Assembly (NCBI RefSeq): GCF_030413175.1 | Contig: NZ_CP129212.1 | Span: 3,472,001-3,536,000, forward strand | Direction: 5' to 3' | Origin: Bradyrhizobium roseum | GTDB taxonomy: Bacteria > Pseudomonadota > Alphaproteobacteria > Rhizobiales > Xanthobacteraceae | Length of the DNA: 64,000 bases | Part shown: piece by piece, positions 17,790 to 30,438 of the stretch | Numbering within the stretch: the first letter of the stretch is position 1 | Layout: each line of letters begins with the position of its first letter | Notes under the pieces: generated by a model | Told to the model about the DNA's origin: nothing | Database searches by the model: none | Seen by the model: only the letters and a program-made list of their open reading frames with translations | Position numbers and translations under genes: made by a program

Positions 17790-18247
17790 TGGAGGAGGCC
17801 GCGGTCAGATTCGAGCTCGTGGATATCAACGAGATCCTCAAGACGCTCCCGCACCGTTATCCGATGCTGCTAATCGACCGGGTGATCAAGATCCGGACCG
17901 ATTATTCAGGCATCGGAATCAAGAACGTCACCTACAACGAGCCGCCGTTCCTCGGCCATTTTCCCGAGCGGCCGGTCTATCCCGGTGTGATGATGATCGA
18001 GGCCATGGCGCAGACCGCCGGCGTCATCGGCATCAAGTCGGTCGAAGGCACCGAAAAACCGCGCGCGGTGTATTTCCTCACCATCGACAAGTGCAAGTTC
18101 CGGAAACCCGTGATGCCCGGCGATACCATCGAGTACCACATGCGCTCGATCGGCCGTCGCAAGGCGATGTGGTGGTTCCACGGCGACGCCAAGGTGAATG
18201 GCAGCGTGGTGGCCGAGGCCGATGTCGGCGCGATGCTGACGGATTGA
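17789..18247 (+). CDS. fabZ: 3-hydroxyacyl-ACP dehydratase FabZ
   Basis: 152-residue hot-dog dehydratase of type II fatty acid synthesis. [13 protein letters not shown] near residue 20 includes the catalytic His; [17 protein letters not shown] near 65 has the catalytic Glu. It competes with LpxA for 3-hydroxyacyl-ACP, which explains its constant place between lpxD and lpxA. The start is the ATG overlapping the lpxD stop, so the pair is coupled. Confidence 0.95.
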   Translation: MEEAAVRFELVDINEILKTLPHRYPMLLIDRVIKIRTDYSGIGIKNVTYNEPPFLGHFPERPVYPGVMMIEAMAQTAGVIGIKSVEGTEKPRAVYFLTIDKCKFRKPVMPGDTIEYHMRSIGRRKAMWWFHGDAKVNGSVVAEADVGAMLTD

Positions 18248-18379
18248 ATTTATCCGTCATACAACCGACCTCTTTTCTGATATTCTTGTTTCCTTACTTG
18301 TACTCGAACCAGCGCCGGGGCGATCGTGGAAGTCTCCTGACGGGGGTGGTCGGGGTCACGCTTTTCAACGGAGGCGTTC

Positions 18380-19015
18380 GTGAACAGGCTTTCATCCATC
18401 ATCGTTTGTTTGCTCGTCATGCTGGTCGCGTCGCCGCCCGTTCGGGCAGCCGATCTCGACGCGCTGGTCGCGGCGCTGAGGGATGGCGGCTATGTCCTGG
18501 TGTTCCGGCACGGCGCCACCGATGACAGCCAGAAGGACGTCTACCCCTTCAAGTTCGAAGACATGAGCGCGCAGCGGCAATTGAGCGAAAAAGGCCGCCA
18601 CATGGCGCGTGAGACCGGCGCCGCGCTCAAGAAGCTCGGCGTGCCGATCGGCGAGGTCTATACAAGCCGGCTCAATCGCGCAGTCGAAACCGGCAAATTG
18701 CTCGGCGGCAAGGACGTTTCCCCGGTCGACGCATTGACCGACAGCGGCGCGGGCAGTTTGTCCGCGATGGCAAATCCGGACGGCAAGAACGTCAAGGCCG
18801 GAGGTGCCGTGCGCGATCTGGTGAACGCGCCTCCGAAGGCCGGCGTCAACAATCTGGCGGTAACGCACAAGACCAACGTCGCCGATGCCTTCGGTAAGGA
18901 ATTTTCCGATATCCGCGAGGGTGAGGCGCTTGTCTACAAGATCAGCGCCTCTGGTCCGGCCGTTCTGGTCGGGCGCGTGCAGGCCAGCGAATGGATCGCG
19001 CGCGCCGGCAGCTAG
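18380..19015 (+). CDS. Periplasmic histidine phosphatase-family protein
   Basis: 211-residue protein of the phosphoglycerate mutase-like superfamily with a cleavable signal peptide (hydrophobic core IIVCLLVMLVASPP, site near RAA-D). The catalytic RHG is at residues 46-48 (VLVFRHGATDD) and a second His lies in AVTHKTNV near 160. A strong GGAGG sits 6 nt before the GTG start. Such exported branch-2-like phosphatases often act on phosphorylated sugars or on LPS heptose precursors, but substrate cannot be read here. It interrupts the usual fabZ-lpxA adjacency, with 132- and 167-bp gaps on either side, and may be expressed separately. Confidence 0.82.
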   Translation: MNRLSSIIVCLLVMLVASPPVRAADLDALVAALRDGGYVLVFRHGATDDSQKDVYPFKFEDMSAQRQLSEKGRHMARETGAALKKLGVPIGEVYTSRLNRAVETGKLLGGKDVSPVDALTDSGAGSLSAMANPDGKNVKAGGAVRDLVNAPPKAGVNNLAVTHKTNVADAFGKEFSDIREGEALVYKISASGPAVLVGRVQASEWIARAGS

Positions 19016-19182
19016 GTTTGGCCGGGCCATGAAAGACCGTGGCCCGACGACGACTTCGCAGCTCCGGCGCGAAGCGCATCGCAACATGACGTAACGATAC
19101 GTCACTGGACAGCATCAGGATGCCGCGCTAACCACCCGAAAACGCGTGATATTCGCGTCCAAATCGATGGGCTGGCTGCTTG

Positions 19183-19986
19183 ATGGGTACGATCGATCCA
19201 ACCGCGCGGGTTGAGGATGGCGCTGTGATCGGCGAGGGGACCACGATCGGTCCCTATTGCATCATCGGGCCCAACGTCGTGATTGGCGCGAACTGCAAAC
19301 TGATCGCGCATGTCTATGTCACAGCGCAGACCACGATCGGCGCGAACTGCACGATCTATCCGTTTGTCTCGCTCGGCGGAGCGCCGCAATCGTTGGGCTA
19401 CAAGGGCGAACTGACCCGGCTGGAGATCGGTGCGGACTGCACGATCCGCGAATCCGCCACCATGAACGCCGGCACGGTTGCCGGCGGTGGCGTCACCCGC
19501 GTCGGTGCGCGCGGCTACTTCATGAACTGCAGCCATGTCGGGCATGATTGCCAGGTCGGCGATAACGCGATTTTCGCCACCTCCGCCACGCTCGGCGGGC
19601 ATTGCGAGATCGGCGATTTCGTCTTCATCGGCGGGCTGTCGGCCGTGCACCAGTTCACCCGAATCGGGTCGCAGGTGATGGTCGGCGGCGTCTGCGGCGT
19701 GCGCGGTGACATCATTCCGTTCGGACTGGTCAACGGCCAGTACGCCGCGCTGGAAGGGCTGAACGTCATCGGCATGAAGCGCCGTCAGTTCACCAAGGCG
19801 CGGCTGGCAGCCGTGCGTGCGTTTTACCAGAAGCTGTTTCACGGCCCCGGCATTTTTGCCGAGCGGTTGAGCGAAGTGCAGCCACTTGCCGCTGAAGACC
19901 CGGCGATTGCCGAAATCCTCGCCTTCATCGCGAAAGGAAAGCATCGCCCGCTGTGTCTGCCTGCCGACGACGGCGGCAAGCCGTGA
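19183..19986 (+). CDS. lpxA: UDP-N-acetylglucosamine O-acyltransferase
   Basis: 267-residue LpxA, which catalyses the first step of lipid A synthesis. It has a left-handed beta-helix of hexapeptides from the N-terminus (IDPTARVEDGAVIGEG) to about residue 185, with the catalytic His in MNCSHVGHDCQVG near residue 122, and a C-terminal helical domain. The ATG at 19183 gives MGTIDPTA, matching the family; a TTG directly before it is in frame. It is followed 19 bp later by lpxI. Confidence 0.95.
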   Translation: MGTIDPTARVEDGAVIGEGTTIGPYCIIGPNVVIGANCKLIAHVYVTAQTTIGANCTIYPFVSLGGAPQSLGYKGELTRLEIGADCTIRESATMNAGTVAGGGVTRVGARGYFMNCSHVGHDCQVGDNAIFATSATLGGHCEIGDFVFIGGLSAVHQFTRIGSQVMVGGVCGVRGDIIPFGLVNGQYAALEGLNVIGMKRRQFTKARLAAVRAFYQKLFHGPGIFAERLSEVQPLAAEDPAIAEILAFIAKGKHRPLCLPADDGGKP

Positions 19987-20005
19987 CGACGGGATCGCCG
20001 CAGCC

Positions 20006-20863
20006 ATGAATTCAGCGGCCTCCGAGCTTTCCTCGCCCGTCGGCGTCATCGCCGGCGGCGGCGCCATGCCGTTCGCGGTGGCGGAGTCGCTGAGCCAGCG
20101 CGGCATTGCGCCGGTGCTGTTTGCGCTGCGCGGCGCCTGCGATCCCGATCGCGTCGAACGCTTCCGCCATCACTGGATCTCGGTCGGGCAACTCGGCCGC
20201 GCCACAAAACTGTTTCGCAGCGAGGGCTGCCGCGACCTCATCTTCATCGGCACGCTGCAGCGCCCGGCACTGTCCGAAATCCGGCTCGACTGGGGAACGA
20301 TCCGCGTTCTCGGCCGCGTCTTTGCGGCGTTTCGCGGCGGCGATGATCATTTGCTGTCGGGCATCGGCCGCATCCTCGAACAGGACGGTTTTCGGATGGT
20401 CGGCATCCGCGATGTCGCGCCTGACATGCTGATGCCGGAAGGAAACATCGCGCGCGCCGCGCCCGATGCCGCCTCGGTCGCCGATATCGCCAAGGGGCGG
20501 CAGGTGCTCGGCGCGCTCGGCCCGTTCGACATCGGCCAGGCGGTGGTCGTGATCGACGGACACGTGGTGGCGGTTGAGGACATCGAGGGCACCGACGGGC
20601 TGCTGGCGCGTGTGGCGCGGCTGCGCGAGGCCGGGCGTATCCGCGCCAAAGCGGGCCGCGGCGTTCTGGTGAAGGCGCCCAAGAGCAGCCAGGATCTGCG
20701 CTTCGACCTGCCGGCCGTGGGCGCGAAGACCATCGAAGGCGCGGCGCGGGCGGGGCTCGCCGGTATTGCCGTGATTGCCGGTCATACCATCGCTGCCGAC
20801 GCACAGGCCATGATCGAGGCGGCCGGCCGCGCCGGCCTGTTCATCCAGGGCCTGCCGGCATGA
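20006..20863 (+). CDS. lpxI: UDP-2,3-diacylglucosamine pyrophosphatase LpxI
   Basis: 285-residue LpxI (formerly DUF1009), the alphaproteobacterial replacement for LpxH that releases UMP to give lipid X. It starts with VGVIAGGGAMPFAVAESL and has the C-terminal domain stretches GQAVVVIDGHVVAVEDIEGTDG and VLVKAPKSSQDLRFDLP, with conserved acidic metal ligands. It sits between lpxA and lpxB; its TGA overlaps the lpxB ATG (ATGA). No lpxH is seen in the window, in line with known replacement. Confidence 0.92.
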   Translation: MNSAASELSSPVGVIAGGGAMPFAVAESLSQRGIAPVLFALRGACDPDRVERFRHHWISVGQLGRATKLFRSEGCRDLIFIGTLQRPALSEIRLDWGTIRVLGRVFAAFRGGDDHLLSGIGRILEQDGFRMVGIRDVAPDMLMPEGNIARAAPDAASVADIAKGRQVLGALGPFDIGQAVVVIDGHVVAVEDIEGTDGLLARVARLREAGRIRAKAGRGVLVKAPKSSQDLRFDLPAVGAKTIEGAARAGLAGIAVIAGHTIAADAQAMIEAAGRAGLFIQGLPA

Positions 20864-22050
20864 CGCCGTCCCGTGCCATCGCCGGGATGGAGCGGCGGAT
20901 ATTTCTGATCGCAACGGAGGAGTCCGGCGATCGGCTCGGCGCCAACCTGATGAAGGTGCTGCGCCAGCGCCTCGGCGACGGGGTGCGATTCGAAGGCGTG
21001 GGCGGCCGTGCGATGGCGCGCGAAGGGCTCGATTCGCTGTTCCCGATCGAGGAGCTCTCCATTATCGGGCTCGCCGCCGTCGTCAAGGAACTGCCGAAAA
21101 TTCTCGGGCTGATCAAGGAAACGGCGATCGCGGTGACGGAAGCCGCACCCGACATTCTCGTCATCATCGACAGTCCGGATTTTACCCACCGCGTCGCGAA
21201 GCGGGTTCGCGCCAAGAATCCGCAGTTGCCGATCGTCAATTACGTCTCGCCCACGGTGTGGGCGTGGCGGCCCGGACGAGCGCGCGCGATGCTGAAATAT
21301 ATCGACCATGTGCTGGCGCTGCTGCCGTTCGAGCCGGAGGCCTACCAGAAACTGCGCGGGCCGCCCTGCAGCTATGTCGGCCATCCCCTGACCGAGCAAC
21401 TGATGTCGCTGCGCCCGACCGACGATGAGGCCGCGCGGCGGGCGGAATCGCCGCCGGTGCTGCTGGTGCTGCCGGGCAGCCGCCGCAGCGAGATCCGTCA
21501 CCACATGGCCGTGTTCGGCCAGGCGGTGGCGCTGCTGCAGGAGCAGGGCACGGCATTCGAACTGGTACTGCCGACCATGCCGCATCTGCAGGAAGCGGTG
21601 GTGGAGGCGGTCAAGACGTGGCCGGTGCAGCCGCAAGTCGTGATCGGCGAGCAGGAGAAGCGCGCCAAATTCCGCATCGCCCGCGCCGCGCTCGCCAAGT
21701 CGGGCACGGTGACGCTCGAACTGGCATTGGCCGGCGTGCCGATGGTGACGGCCTACCGGACCGGCAATATGGAGGCCTGGATCCTGCGCCGTGCCATCAA
21801 GGTGAATTCGGTGATCCTGGCCAATCTCGTGATCGGCGAGAACGTTATTCCCGAATTCCTGCAGGAGGATTGCACGGCGGAAAAACTCGCCGCTGCGCTG
21901 CGCGAGGTGCTCGGCGACGGCGAACTGCGCCAAAAGCAGGTGGAGGCGTTCGGCAAGATCGACGGGATTCTATCGACCGGCAACCAGCCGCCCAGCGTCC
22001 GCGCCGCCGATATCGTGCTGGCGACGATGTACAAGGGGCGGCGGGGATAG
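20860..22050 (+). CDS. lpxB: Lipid-A-disaccharide synthase
   Basis: 396-residue GT19 glycosyltransferase joining UDP-diacylglucosamine and lipid X into the lipid A disaccharide. It shows the N-terminal ATEESGDRLGANLM motif, NYVSPTVWAWRPGRA in the central region, PGSRRSEIRHH near residue 205 and KSGTVTLELALAGVPMV near 285. The start is the ATG coupled to the lpxI stop; an internal ATG (MERRIFLI) is an alternative. Last gene of the rpsB-lpxB run before a strong terminator. Confidence 0.95.
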   Translation: MTPSRAIAGMERRIFLIATEESGDRLGANLMKVLRQRLGDGVRFEGVGGRAMAREGLDSLFPIEELSIIGLAAVVKELPKILGLIKETAIAVTEAAPDILVIIDSPDFTHRVAKRVRAKNPQLPIVNYVSPTVWAWRPGRARAMLKYIDHVLALLPFEPEAYQKLRGPPCSYVGHPLTEQLMSLRPTDDEAARRAESPPVLLVLPGSRRSEIRHHMAVFGQAVALLQEQGTAFELVLPTMPHLQEAVVEAVKTWPVQPQVVIGEQEKRAKFRIARAALAKSGTVTLELALAGVPMVTAYRTGNMEAWILRRAIKVNSVILANLVIGENVIPEFLQEDCTAEKLAAALREVLGDGELRQKQVEAFGKIDGILSTGNQPPSVRAADIVLATMYKGRRG

Positions 22051-22101
22051 GACTTGCAGGTGAGGCAGCGCTGCGCGCGCCAACCCCACGACTGCAAACG
22101 A

Positions 22102-22136
22102 AAAAGGCCGGATGCGACGATCGCATCCGGCCTTTT
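22102..22136. terminator. bidirectional rho-independent terminator between lpxB and gltA
   Basis: A perfect 16-bp stem (AAAAGGCCGGATGCGA with TCGCATCCGGCCTTTT) around a three-base loop gives T-runs on both strands. It serves the convergent lpxB and gltA genes. Confidence 0.9.
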
Positions 22137-22157
22137 GATTTGTCAGGTGACCGCCGC

Positions 22158-23462
<1,305 letters not shown>

Positions 23463-23617
23463 CGTGGGTCCCCGATGAAATCGTTACGAAAAAGTGTGCC
23501 GACCGTGGTGCCTTTTTGCGGCGGCAGCAAGGGAGGCGGGTGTCAAGAAGCGACCTCAAAGGCGTAGCTTATTGCCCTGTGCGCTGCAAGATGTCGCAGT
23601 TGCCCCAATAATAGGCG

Positions 23618-25042
23618 TCAGCCGGCCGCCTGGTCGGCCAGCCGGGCCAGGCATTCCTCCCGCCCAAGGACCGCCAGAACGTCGAAAATACCCGGCGAGG
23701 TCGTGCGTCCGGTCAGCGCCACCCGGAGTGGCTGCGCAACGGCGCCGAGCTTGAGGCTGTTCTGCTCGGCGAAATTCCGCATGGCGGCTTCCGTGGTCCC
23801 CGCCTGCCAATCGCTAACGGTTTCCAGCGCGGTACGGAGCTCGCCAATCAGCGCCCGTGTCTCCGGCGTCAGCAAAGCGGCAGCCTTCGGCTCGACCTGC
23901 AGCGGGCGGTCGGCGAAGATGAAGTAAGCGCCCGAGATCAGCTCGATCAGGGTCTTGGCGCGCTCCTTCAGGCTCGGCATCGCCCGCAGCAACTGGCCGC
24001 GTGTGGTGTCGTTGAGTTTTGCCTTCAGCTCGGCGCCTTCGGGGACGTAATCCAGCACGCTCTCGAACTGGGATACCAGATCGCGGTCGTCGGCGTGGCG
24101 GATGTAATGGCCGTTGAGGTTCTCCAGCTTGGCGAAATCGAATCGCGCCGCGGAGCGCCCGATCGCGGGCAGATCGAACGCCTCGATCATTTCCTGCGTC
24201 GAAAAGATTTCCTGGTCGCCATGGCTCCAGCCGAGCCGGACCAGGTAGTTGCGCAGCGCCGCCGGCAGATAGCCCATGGCGCGATAGGCCTCGACCCCCA
24301 GCGCGCCATGGCGCTTCGACAATTTTGCGCCGTCCGGCCCGTGGATCAGCGGGATATGGGACATGTTCGGGATATCCCATCCCAGCGCGTCATAGATCTG
24401 CTTCTGGCGCGCGGCGTTGATCAGATGGTCGTCGCCGCGGATCACATGCGTGACGCCCATGTCGTGGTCGTCGACCACGACCGCCAGCATGTAGGTCGGG
24501 TTGCCATCGCCGCGCAGCAGCACGAGATCGTCGAGGTTCTCGTTCTGCCAGACCACGCGGCCCTGCACCTGGTCCTCGATCACGGTCTCGCCGGTCTGCT
24601 CGGCCTTCAGGCGGATGGTCGGCTTGACGCCGGCGGGCGCTTCGGCCGGATCGCGATCGCGCCACAGCCCGTCATAGAGGCGTGTGCGGCCTTCGGCGCG
24701 CGCCTTCTCGCGCATCGCCGTCAGTTCCTCCGCGGTGGCGTAGCAGCGATAGGCCTTGCCGCTGGCCAGGAGTTGCTCGGCGACTTCCCGGTGGCGAGCG
24801 GCGCGGCTGAACTGGTAGACGACGTCGCCGTCCCAATCGAGCCCCAGCCATTTCAGCCCGTCGAGAATGGCCGCAATCGCGGGCTCGGTGGAGCGCTCGC
24901 GGTCGGTGTCCTCGATCCGCAGCAGCATCTTGCCGCCGGTCTTTTTGGCGTAGAGCCAGTTGAAGAGCGCGGTGCGGGCGCCGCCGATATGGAGGAAGCC
25001 GGTGGGCGAGGGGGCAAAGCGTGTGACGACGGGAGAGGTCAT
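23618..25042 (-). CDS. gltX: Glutamyl-tRNA synthetase
   Basis: 474-residue class I aminoacyl-tRNA synthetase charging tRNA-Glu. The HIGH element is [10 protein letters not shown] at about residue 16, [10 protein letters not shown] follows, and the KMSKS equivalent is KLSKRHG near 240; the C-terminal anticodon-binding domain is all-helical. The ATG at 25042 is followed by [16 protein letters not shown], the canonical N-terminus. It is transcribed divergently from glnS with a 142-bp shared upstream region. Confidence 0.96.
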   Translation of the reverse strand: MTSPVVTRFAPSPTGFLHIGGARTALFNWLYAKKTGGKMLLRIEDTDRERSTEPAIAAILDGLKWLGLDWDGDVVYQFSRAARHREVAEQLLASGKAYRCYATAEELTAMREKARAEGRTRLYDGLWRDRDPAEAPAGVKPTIRLKAEQTGETVIEDQVQGRVVWQNENLDDLVLLRGDGNPTYMLAVVVDDHDMGVTHVIRGDDHLINAARQKQIYDALGWDIPNMSHIPLIHGPDGAKLSKRHGALGVEAYRAMGYLPAALRNYLVRLGWSHGDQEIFSTQEMIEAFDLPAIGRSAARFDFAKLENLNGHYIRHADDRDLVSQFESVLDYVPEGAELKAKLNDTTRGQLLRAMPSLKERAKTLIELISGAYFIFADRPLQVEPKAAALLTPETRALIGELRTALETVSDWQAGTTEAAMRNFAEQNSLKLGAVAQPLRVALTGRTTSPGIFDVLAVLGREECLARLADQAAG

Positions 25043-25184
25043 ATACCGGGGCGATCTGAGGTGAATTGGCGGTGGTGTATATCAGGAACGGTGCATAACT
25101 AAAGCCTTAGCCATCGGCAAAGTAGGCTTGGCTCGCAGGTGCTTATTTGGCAGAAGGTTCGCCAATCCCTAACAGGAACTCGGA

Positions 25185-26863
<1,679 letters not shown>

Positions 26864-26867
<4 letters not shown>

Positions 26868-27280
26868 CGTCGACCATGGCATCCTCCGGACGCAGCGCGA
26901 CCGACGACGTCGTCTCCGGCATCATGGGCAGATGGGCGGCGGCGTTCGGCAGACTGGACGCTACCGCGCTTGCATCGCTCTACGCAGGGAATGCGTTCTT
27001 CTTCGGCTCGAACCCGAAACTCTACCGCGGCAATGACGGCGTGCAGGCCTATTTCGAGGAACTGCCGCGATGGTCATCGCCAGTGGTGCAGTTTACCGAC
27101 GTCAGGGCCATCCTCGCGGCGCCCGACGTAATCAACGTCGCGGGCACCGCGACCTTTCTCGTCGAGGCCAATGCCGAGCCGCTGCAGGTCAAGATCACCT
27201 GGGTCATCATTCGTGAAGGCGGCGAATGGAAGATCGTCAGCCATCACGTCTCGTCGAAGACGCCGCTAATTGAGCAGTAG
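26864..27280 (+). CDS. SnoaL-like / NTF2-fold protein
   Basis: 138-residue protein of the SnoaL/NTF2-like superfamily (SgcJ/EcaC type): helix [27 protein letters not shown], then the curved-sheet strands ending [20 protein letters not shown]. These folds serve as small hydrolase/isomerase scaffolds or ligand-binding proteins; no active-site residues allow a reaction to be named. The GTG start overlaps the glnS stop (coupled); an ATG 12 bases later is an alternative. It may be translated as the tail of the glnS transcript. Confidence 0.75.
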
Positions 27281-27309
27281 GCGCGCCACATACTCCAGGA
27301 GTGGACAGT

Positions 27310-27630
27310 GTGACCACTACAATCCGAGTTTTGATCGTACGATGGGTGGACGACGAGCCACAGCCGGGAATCGTTGAATGCAAACTCACCGATCGATTCG
27401 GCAGAGACTGGTCGTTTATGGAGAAGTGCGCGGTCATCAGTCCGGGCGGGCTTTGCAACGACAGCACCTATCCCCAGTCAGGGGCGATTGGTTGTCACAT
27501 CGTCTTCACCGGTCTCGACGACAACGGACGGGAATTTGCCGTAGTTGATACCGAGCAACCTTGGGGTATCAACGCAGTCAACGGCGACACCCGCTTTGAG
27601 GTCTTTGCCGATCAGATAGATCGAAGCTGA
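27310..27630 (+). CDS. Hypothetical protein
   Basis: 106-residue soluble protein with alternating hydrophobic strands (TIRVLIVRWVDD, AIGCHIVFTGLDDNGREFAVV), no signal peptide and no membrane segment. I choose the GTG at 27310 because AGGAG lies eight bases before it; a GTG at 27301 is in frame but too close to that site. I do not recognise the family. It is downstream of the SnoaL-like gene on the same strand. Confidence 0.6.
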   Translation: MTTTIRVLIVRWVDDEPQPGIVECKLTDRFGRDWSFMEKCAVISPGGLCNDSTYPQSGAIGCHIVFTGLDDNGREFAVVDTEQPWGINAVNGDTRFEVFADQIDRS

Positions 27631-27673
27631 CACTTGGTGCCCGCGCCCGGCGGCTGCGATCGGGCGAAATCTA

Positions 27674-27931
27674 CTAGCAACCCCGGCAAATGCCCCGGAT
27701 GGCTTTTGCCAGCTGGGCATCCTCCTCCGTGATCGGCTCATACGGTTTTGGCTGGGCGGCCGGTTGGGTTTCCAGAGCCTTCTGCCGGGCGGCCCGCGCC
27801 GTCTCCTGGCGCTGATAGCACCCCTCGCGCTCGGACCGCGTCTCGATGAAGCGGCATTGCTCAGGCGCAGCCTGTGCAGACGGCAAACCCGATATCGCCA
27901 GTGCAATCGAAATCCAGGCCGCAAGCTTCAT
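27674..27931 (-). CDS. Small secreted Cys-containing protein
   Basis: 85-residue protein with a signal peptide (MKLAAWISIALAISGLPSAQA). The mature part has four Cys (PEQCRF, EGCYQR and a terminal CRGC) and a charged Gln/Arg/Ala-rich middle, suggesting a small disulphide-bonded periplasmic protein. Function unknown. It is convergent with the preceding gene. The longer frame to 28102 runs through sequence without coding character. Confidence 0.6.
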   Translation of the reverse strand: MKLAAWISIALAISGLPSAQAAPEQCRFIETRSEREGCYQRQETARAARQKALETQPAAQPKPYEPITEEDAQLAKAIRGICRGC

Positions 27932-28082
27932 GTAATCTCCGACCTTTGTCCGATTCCCGAGGTTCTGAAGTGTAGCGCCAGTCGATGTGCATTTCTTCCG
28001 GTTTCTGCATCCGTTCTGGTTCCCGCCTGTGTGCGACGTCCGGTAGTCTTGCGGCCTGCACAGTATCGGTAGGTGTGGTTGC

Positions 28083-30377
28083 GTGGCGGAGCAGGGCGAC
28101 ATTTGGGGCCGGAAGCGGGGCTATGCCGGGACCTGGCCGCCGCGCGCCGCGGCGCCGATCGGCGGGCTTGCGCCGTCGCGGCCCGCGTTCTGGCCGCCGC
28201 TGATCGAAACGTTGCGGGCGTGGGTCCGTGCAGAAGCCGGTGCCGGGCGGCTGCTGCCCTGGGTGCCGGTGGCGTTCGGGACCGGCATTGCGTTTTACTT
28301 TGCCGCAGATCATGAGCCGGTTTTGTCCGTGGCCGCTGTTTTGGCAATCGCGCTAGGCGCGGTCGCCGTGCTGCTGCGGCGGCACAAATTCTTTCCGGTC
28401 GCGGTGATGATCGCCGCTGCTGCAGCGGGCTTTGCGGTGGCGACCTGGAAGACGGCGCGGATCAGCCACGGCGTGCTGGCGCGGCCGATGTTTTCGGTGG
28501 CGCTGACCGGCTTTGTCGAGACCCGAGATATCCGCGAGCGCACCGACCGCTTCGTGCTTCGCGTCGTCACCATGGAAAGCGCGCGCGGCACGACAAAGCT
28601 CGAACGCGTTCGGCTGTCGGTGAAGAAGGGGACGGCGCCGGCGGTCGGCAGCTTTGTCGAGCTGAAGGCGCGGCTGCTGCCGCCGCTCACTCCGGTGCGG
28701 CCGGGCAGCTACGATTTCAGCCGCGACATGTTCTTCGCCGGCATCGGCGCCTCCGGCTTCGTGATGGGCGCGATCAAGGCAAAGGCGCCGCCGGAGGGCG
28801 GCGGATGGCGCCTGGGCTATTCGGCTGTGATGCAGGGCCTGCGCGATGCGATCGACACGCGGATCGGCACCACGCTGGAGGGCGACAAGCGCGCCATTGC
28901 CACCGCATTGCTGACCGGGCGGCGCGACGCCATCTCGCCGCCGGTGAACGATGCGATGTTCGTCTCCGGCCTTGGCCATGTGCTGTCGATCTCGGGCTAT
29001 CACATGGCAGTCGTCGCCGGCGTCGTGTTCTTCGCGGTGCGCGCGGTGCTGGCGCTGTTTCCCGCGCTGACTGCCGGCTACGCCATCAAGAAATGGTCGG
29101 CGGTGGCAGCGCTGGTTGCCGCGGCGTTCTATCTGCTGCTGTCGGGCGCGGAAGTCGCGACGCAGCGCTCGTTCTTCATGACGGCGGTGGTTCTGATAGC
29201 CGTCATGGTCGACCGCCGGGCGATCACGTTCCGCACGCTCGCGGTCGCGGCCCTGATCGTGCTGACGGCGGCGCCGGAAGCGCTGGTTCATCCGAGTTTT
29301 CAGATGTCGTTCGCCGCCACGCTGGGCCTGGTGGCGCTGGTGCAGATCGGCATGCCGCGCCTGTTCGCAACGGTGGATCATACCGCCACCGCCCGTGCGG
29401 CGCTGTGGGGCGGCCGCGAACTGACGATGCTGTTGCTGGCCTCGCTGGTGGCGGGGCTTGCGACCATGCCGTATGCGGCGTTTCACTTTCACCGGATTAC
29501 GCCCTACGGCGTGCTGGCCAATCTCGCGGCGATGCCGGTGGTGTCGGCCGTCGTGATGCCGGCGGGCCTGCTCGGCCTCGCCGCGATGCCGTTCGGCTTC
29601 GATCGCCTGTTCTGGGCGATCATGGGCATCGGTATCGACTGGATGATCTTCGTGACGCAATGGGTCGCGGCCGTGCCCGGTGCGGTCGGCCGGGTGCCGG
29701 CGTTCGGCATCGGCCCGCTGATCGCGGCCAGTTTTGGCATCATCCTGCTCGGCCTGTTGCGCACGCCGCTGCGTTGGTCGGGCGCCGCGCTGGTGCTGGC
29801 GGCGGCGCTGTGGGCGGCGCGGACGCCGCAGCCGGATATCCTGATCTCCGCCGACGGCCGCCATGTCGGCGTGCGCGGCGGCGACGGCAGGCTGCATCTG
29901 ATGCACGCCGTCAAAGGCTCGCGTGATTCGTTCCTGCTCAAGCAATGGCTGGCGGCAGACGCCGATGGGCGCGCGGCGGCGGACGCGTCGTTGACCGAGG
30001 GCGTTTCCTGCGACGATCTCGGCTGCGTGATGCAATCGGCCGGCGGTGGCCTCGTCGCGCAGGCCTACAAGCCCGAGGCGCTGGCGGACGATTGCGAGCG
30101 CGCGGCGCTGATCGTGACGCTGCGTCCGGCACCCGCGTCATGTGCAGCGTCGGTCATCGATGCCGACCGGCTGCGGCGGCAGGGTGCGATGGCGCTGCGG
30201 CGGGGGCCGGAGGGTTTTGTCGTCGAGGCGGCGAGGCCGAGAGGCATCGACCGCCCGTGGTCGCCGGCCGCGGCCGATGAAGGAGAGGCAGACGCCAGCG
30301 TGCTGGCGCCTCGCATCGTGCCGCCGCGCGCGGTCGATGCCACCCCGGCGGAAGCCGATCTGCAGGCGGATGAATAG
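28083..30377 (+). CDS. ComEC/Rec2-family membrane protein
   Basis: 764-residue polytopic protein. A DUF4131-like N-terminal domain follows the first helices (about residues 70-230), then the ComEC core near 275-520, with the motifs ALLTGRRDAI, GLGHVLSISGYHMAVV and LLSGAEVATQRSFFM, and at least nine membrane segments. ComEC forms the inner-membrane DNA uptake channel. The C-terminal 150 residues (ILISADGRHVGVRGGDG...) occupy the place of the metallo-beta-lactamase domain, but no HxHxDH motif is present. GTG start at 28083 with no strong ribosome site. It lies between glnS-linked genes and lexA; the comEC-lexA-moeA proximity is common in Rhizobiales. Confidence 0.85.
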   Translation: MAEQGDIWGRKRGYAGTWPPRAAAPIGGLAPSRPAFWPPLIETLRAWVRAEAGAGRLLPWVPVAFGTGIAFYFAADHEPVLSVAAVLAIALGAVAVLLRRHKFFPVAVMIAAAAAGFAVATWKTARISHGVLARPMFSVALTGFVETRDIRERTDRFVLRVVTMESARGTTKLERVRLSVKKGTAPAVGSFVELKARLLPPLTPVRPGSYDFSRDMFFAGIGASGFVMGAIKAKAPPEGGGWRLGYSAVMQGLRDAIDTRIGTTLEGDKRAIATALLTGRRDAISPPVNDAMFVSGLGHVLSISGYHMAVVAGVVFFAVRAVLALFPALTAGYAIKKWSAVAALVAAAFYLLLSGAEVATQRSFFMTAVVLIAVMVDRRAITFRTLAVAALIVLTAAPEALVHPSFQMSFAATLGLVALVQIGMPRLFATVDHTATARAALWGGRELTMLLLASLVAGLATMPYAAFHFHRITPYGVLANLAAMPVVSAVVMPAGLLGLAAMPFGFDRLFWAIMGIGIDWMIFVTQWVAAVPGAVGRVPAFGIGPLIAASFGIILLGLLRTPLRWSGAALVLAAALWAARTPQPDILISADGRHVGVRGGDGRLHLMHAVKGSRDSFLLKQWLAADADGRAAADASLTEGVSCDDLGCVMQSAGGGLVAQAYKPEALADDCERAALIVTLRPAPASCAASVIDADRLRRQGAMALRRGPEGFVVEAARPRGIDRPWSPAAADEGEADASVLAPRIVPPRAVDATPAEADLQADE

Positions 30378-30383
30378 GACATC

Positions 30384-30434
30384 GCGTTTTCAAGCGAAGC
30401 GGAGGCCGGGTCGCGTCAAGAAAACGCGTCAAAC
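30384..30434. repeat. dispersed intergenic repeat, copy 2
   Basis: GCGTTTTC at 30384-30391 and GAAAACGC at 30420-30427 are inverted ends of a segment matching 1418-1467. It lies directly after comEC and may act as its terminator-like structure. Confidence 0.6.
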
Positions 30435-30438
30435 AAAA

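Noticed and set aside
28353..30035. 560-codon minus-strand frame
   Set aside because: Antisense of the ComEC-like gene; composition is His/Arg/Gln-rich shadow sequence.
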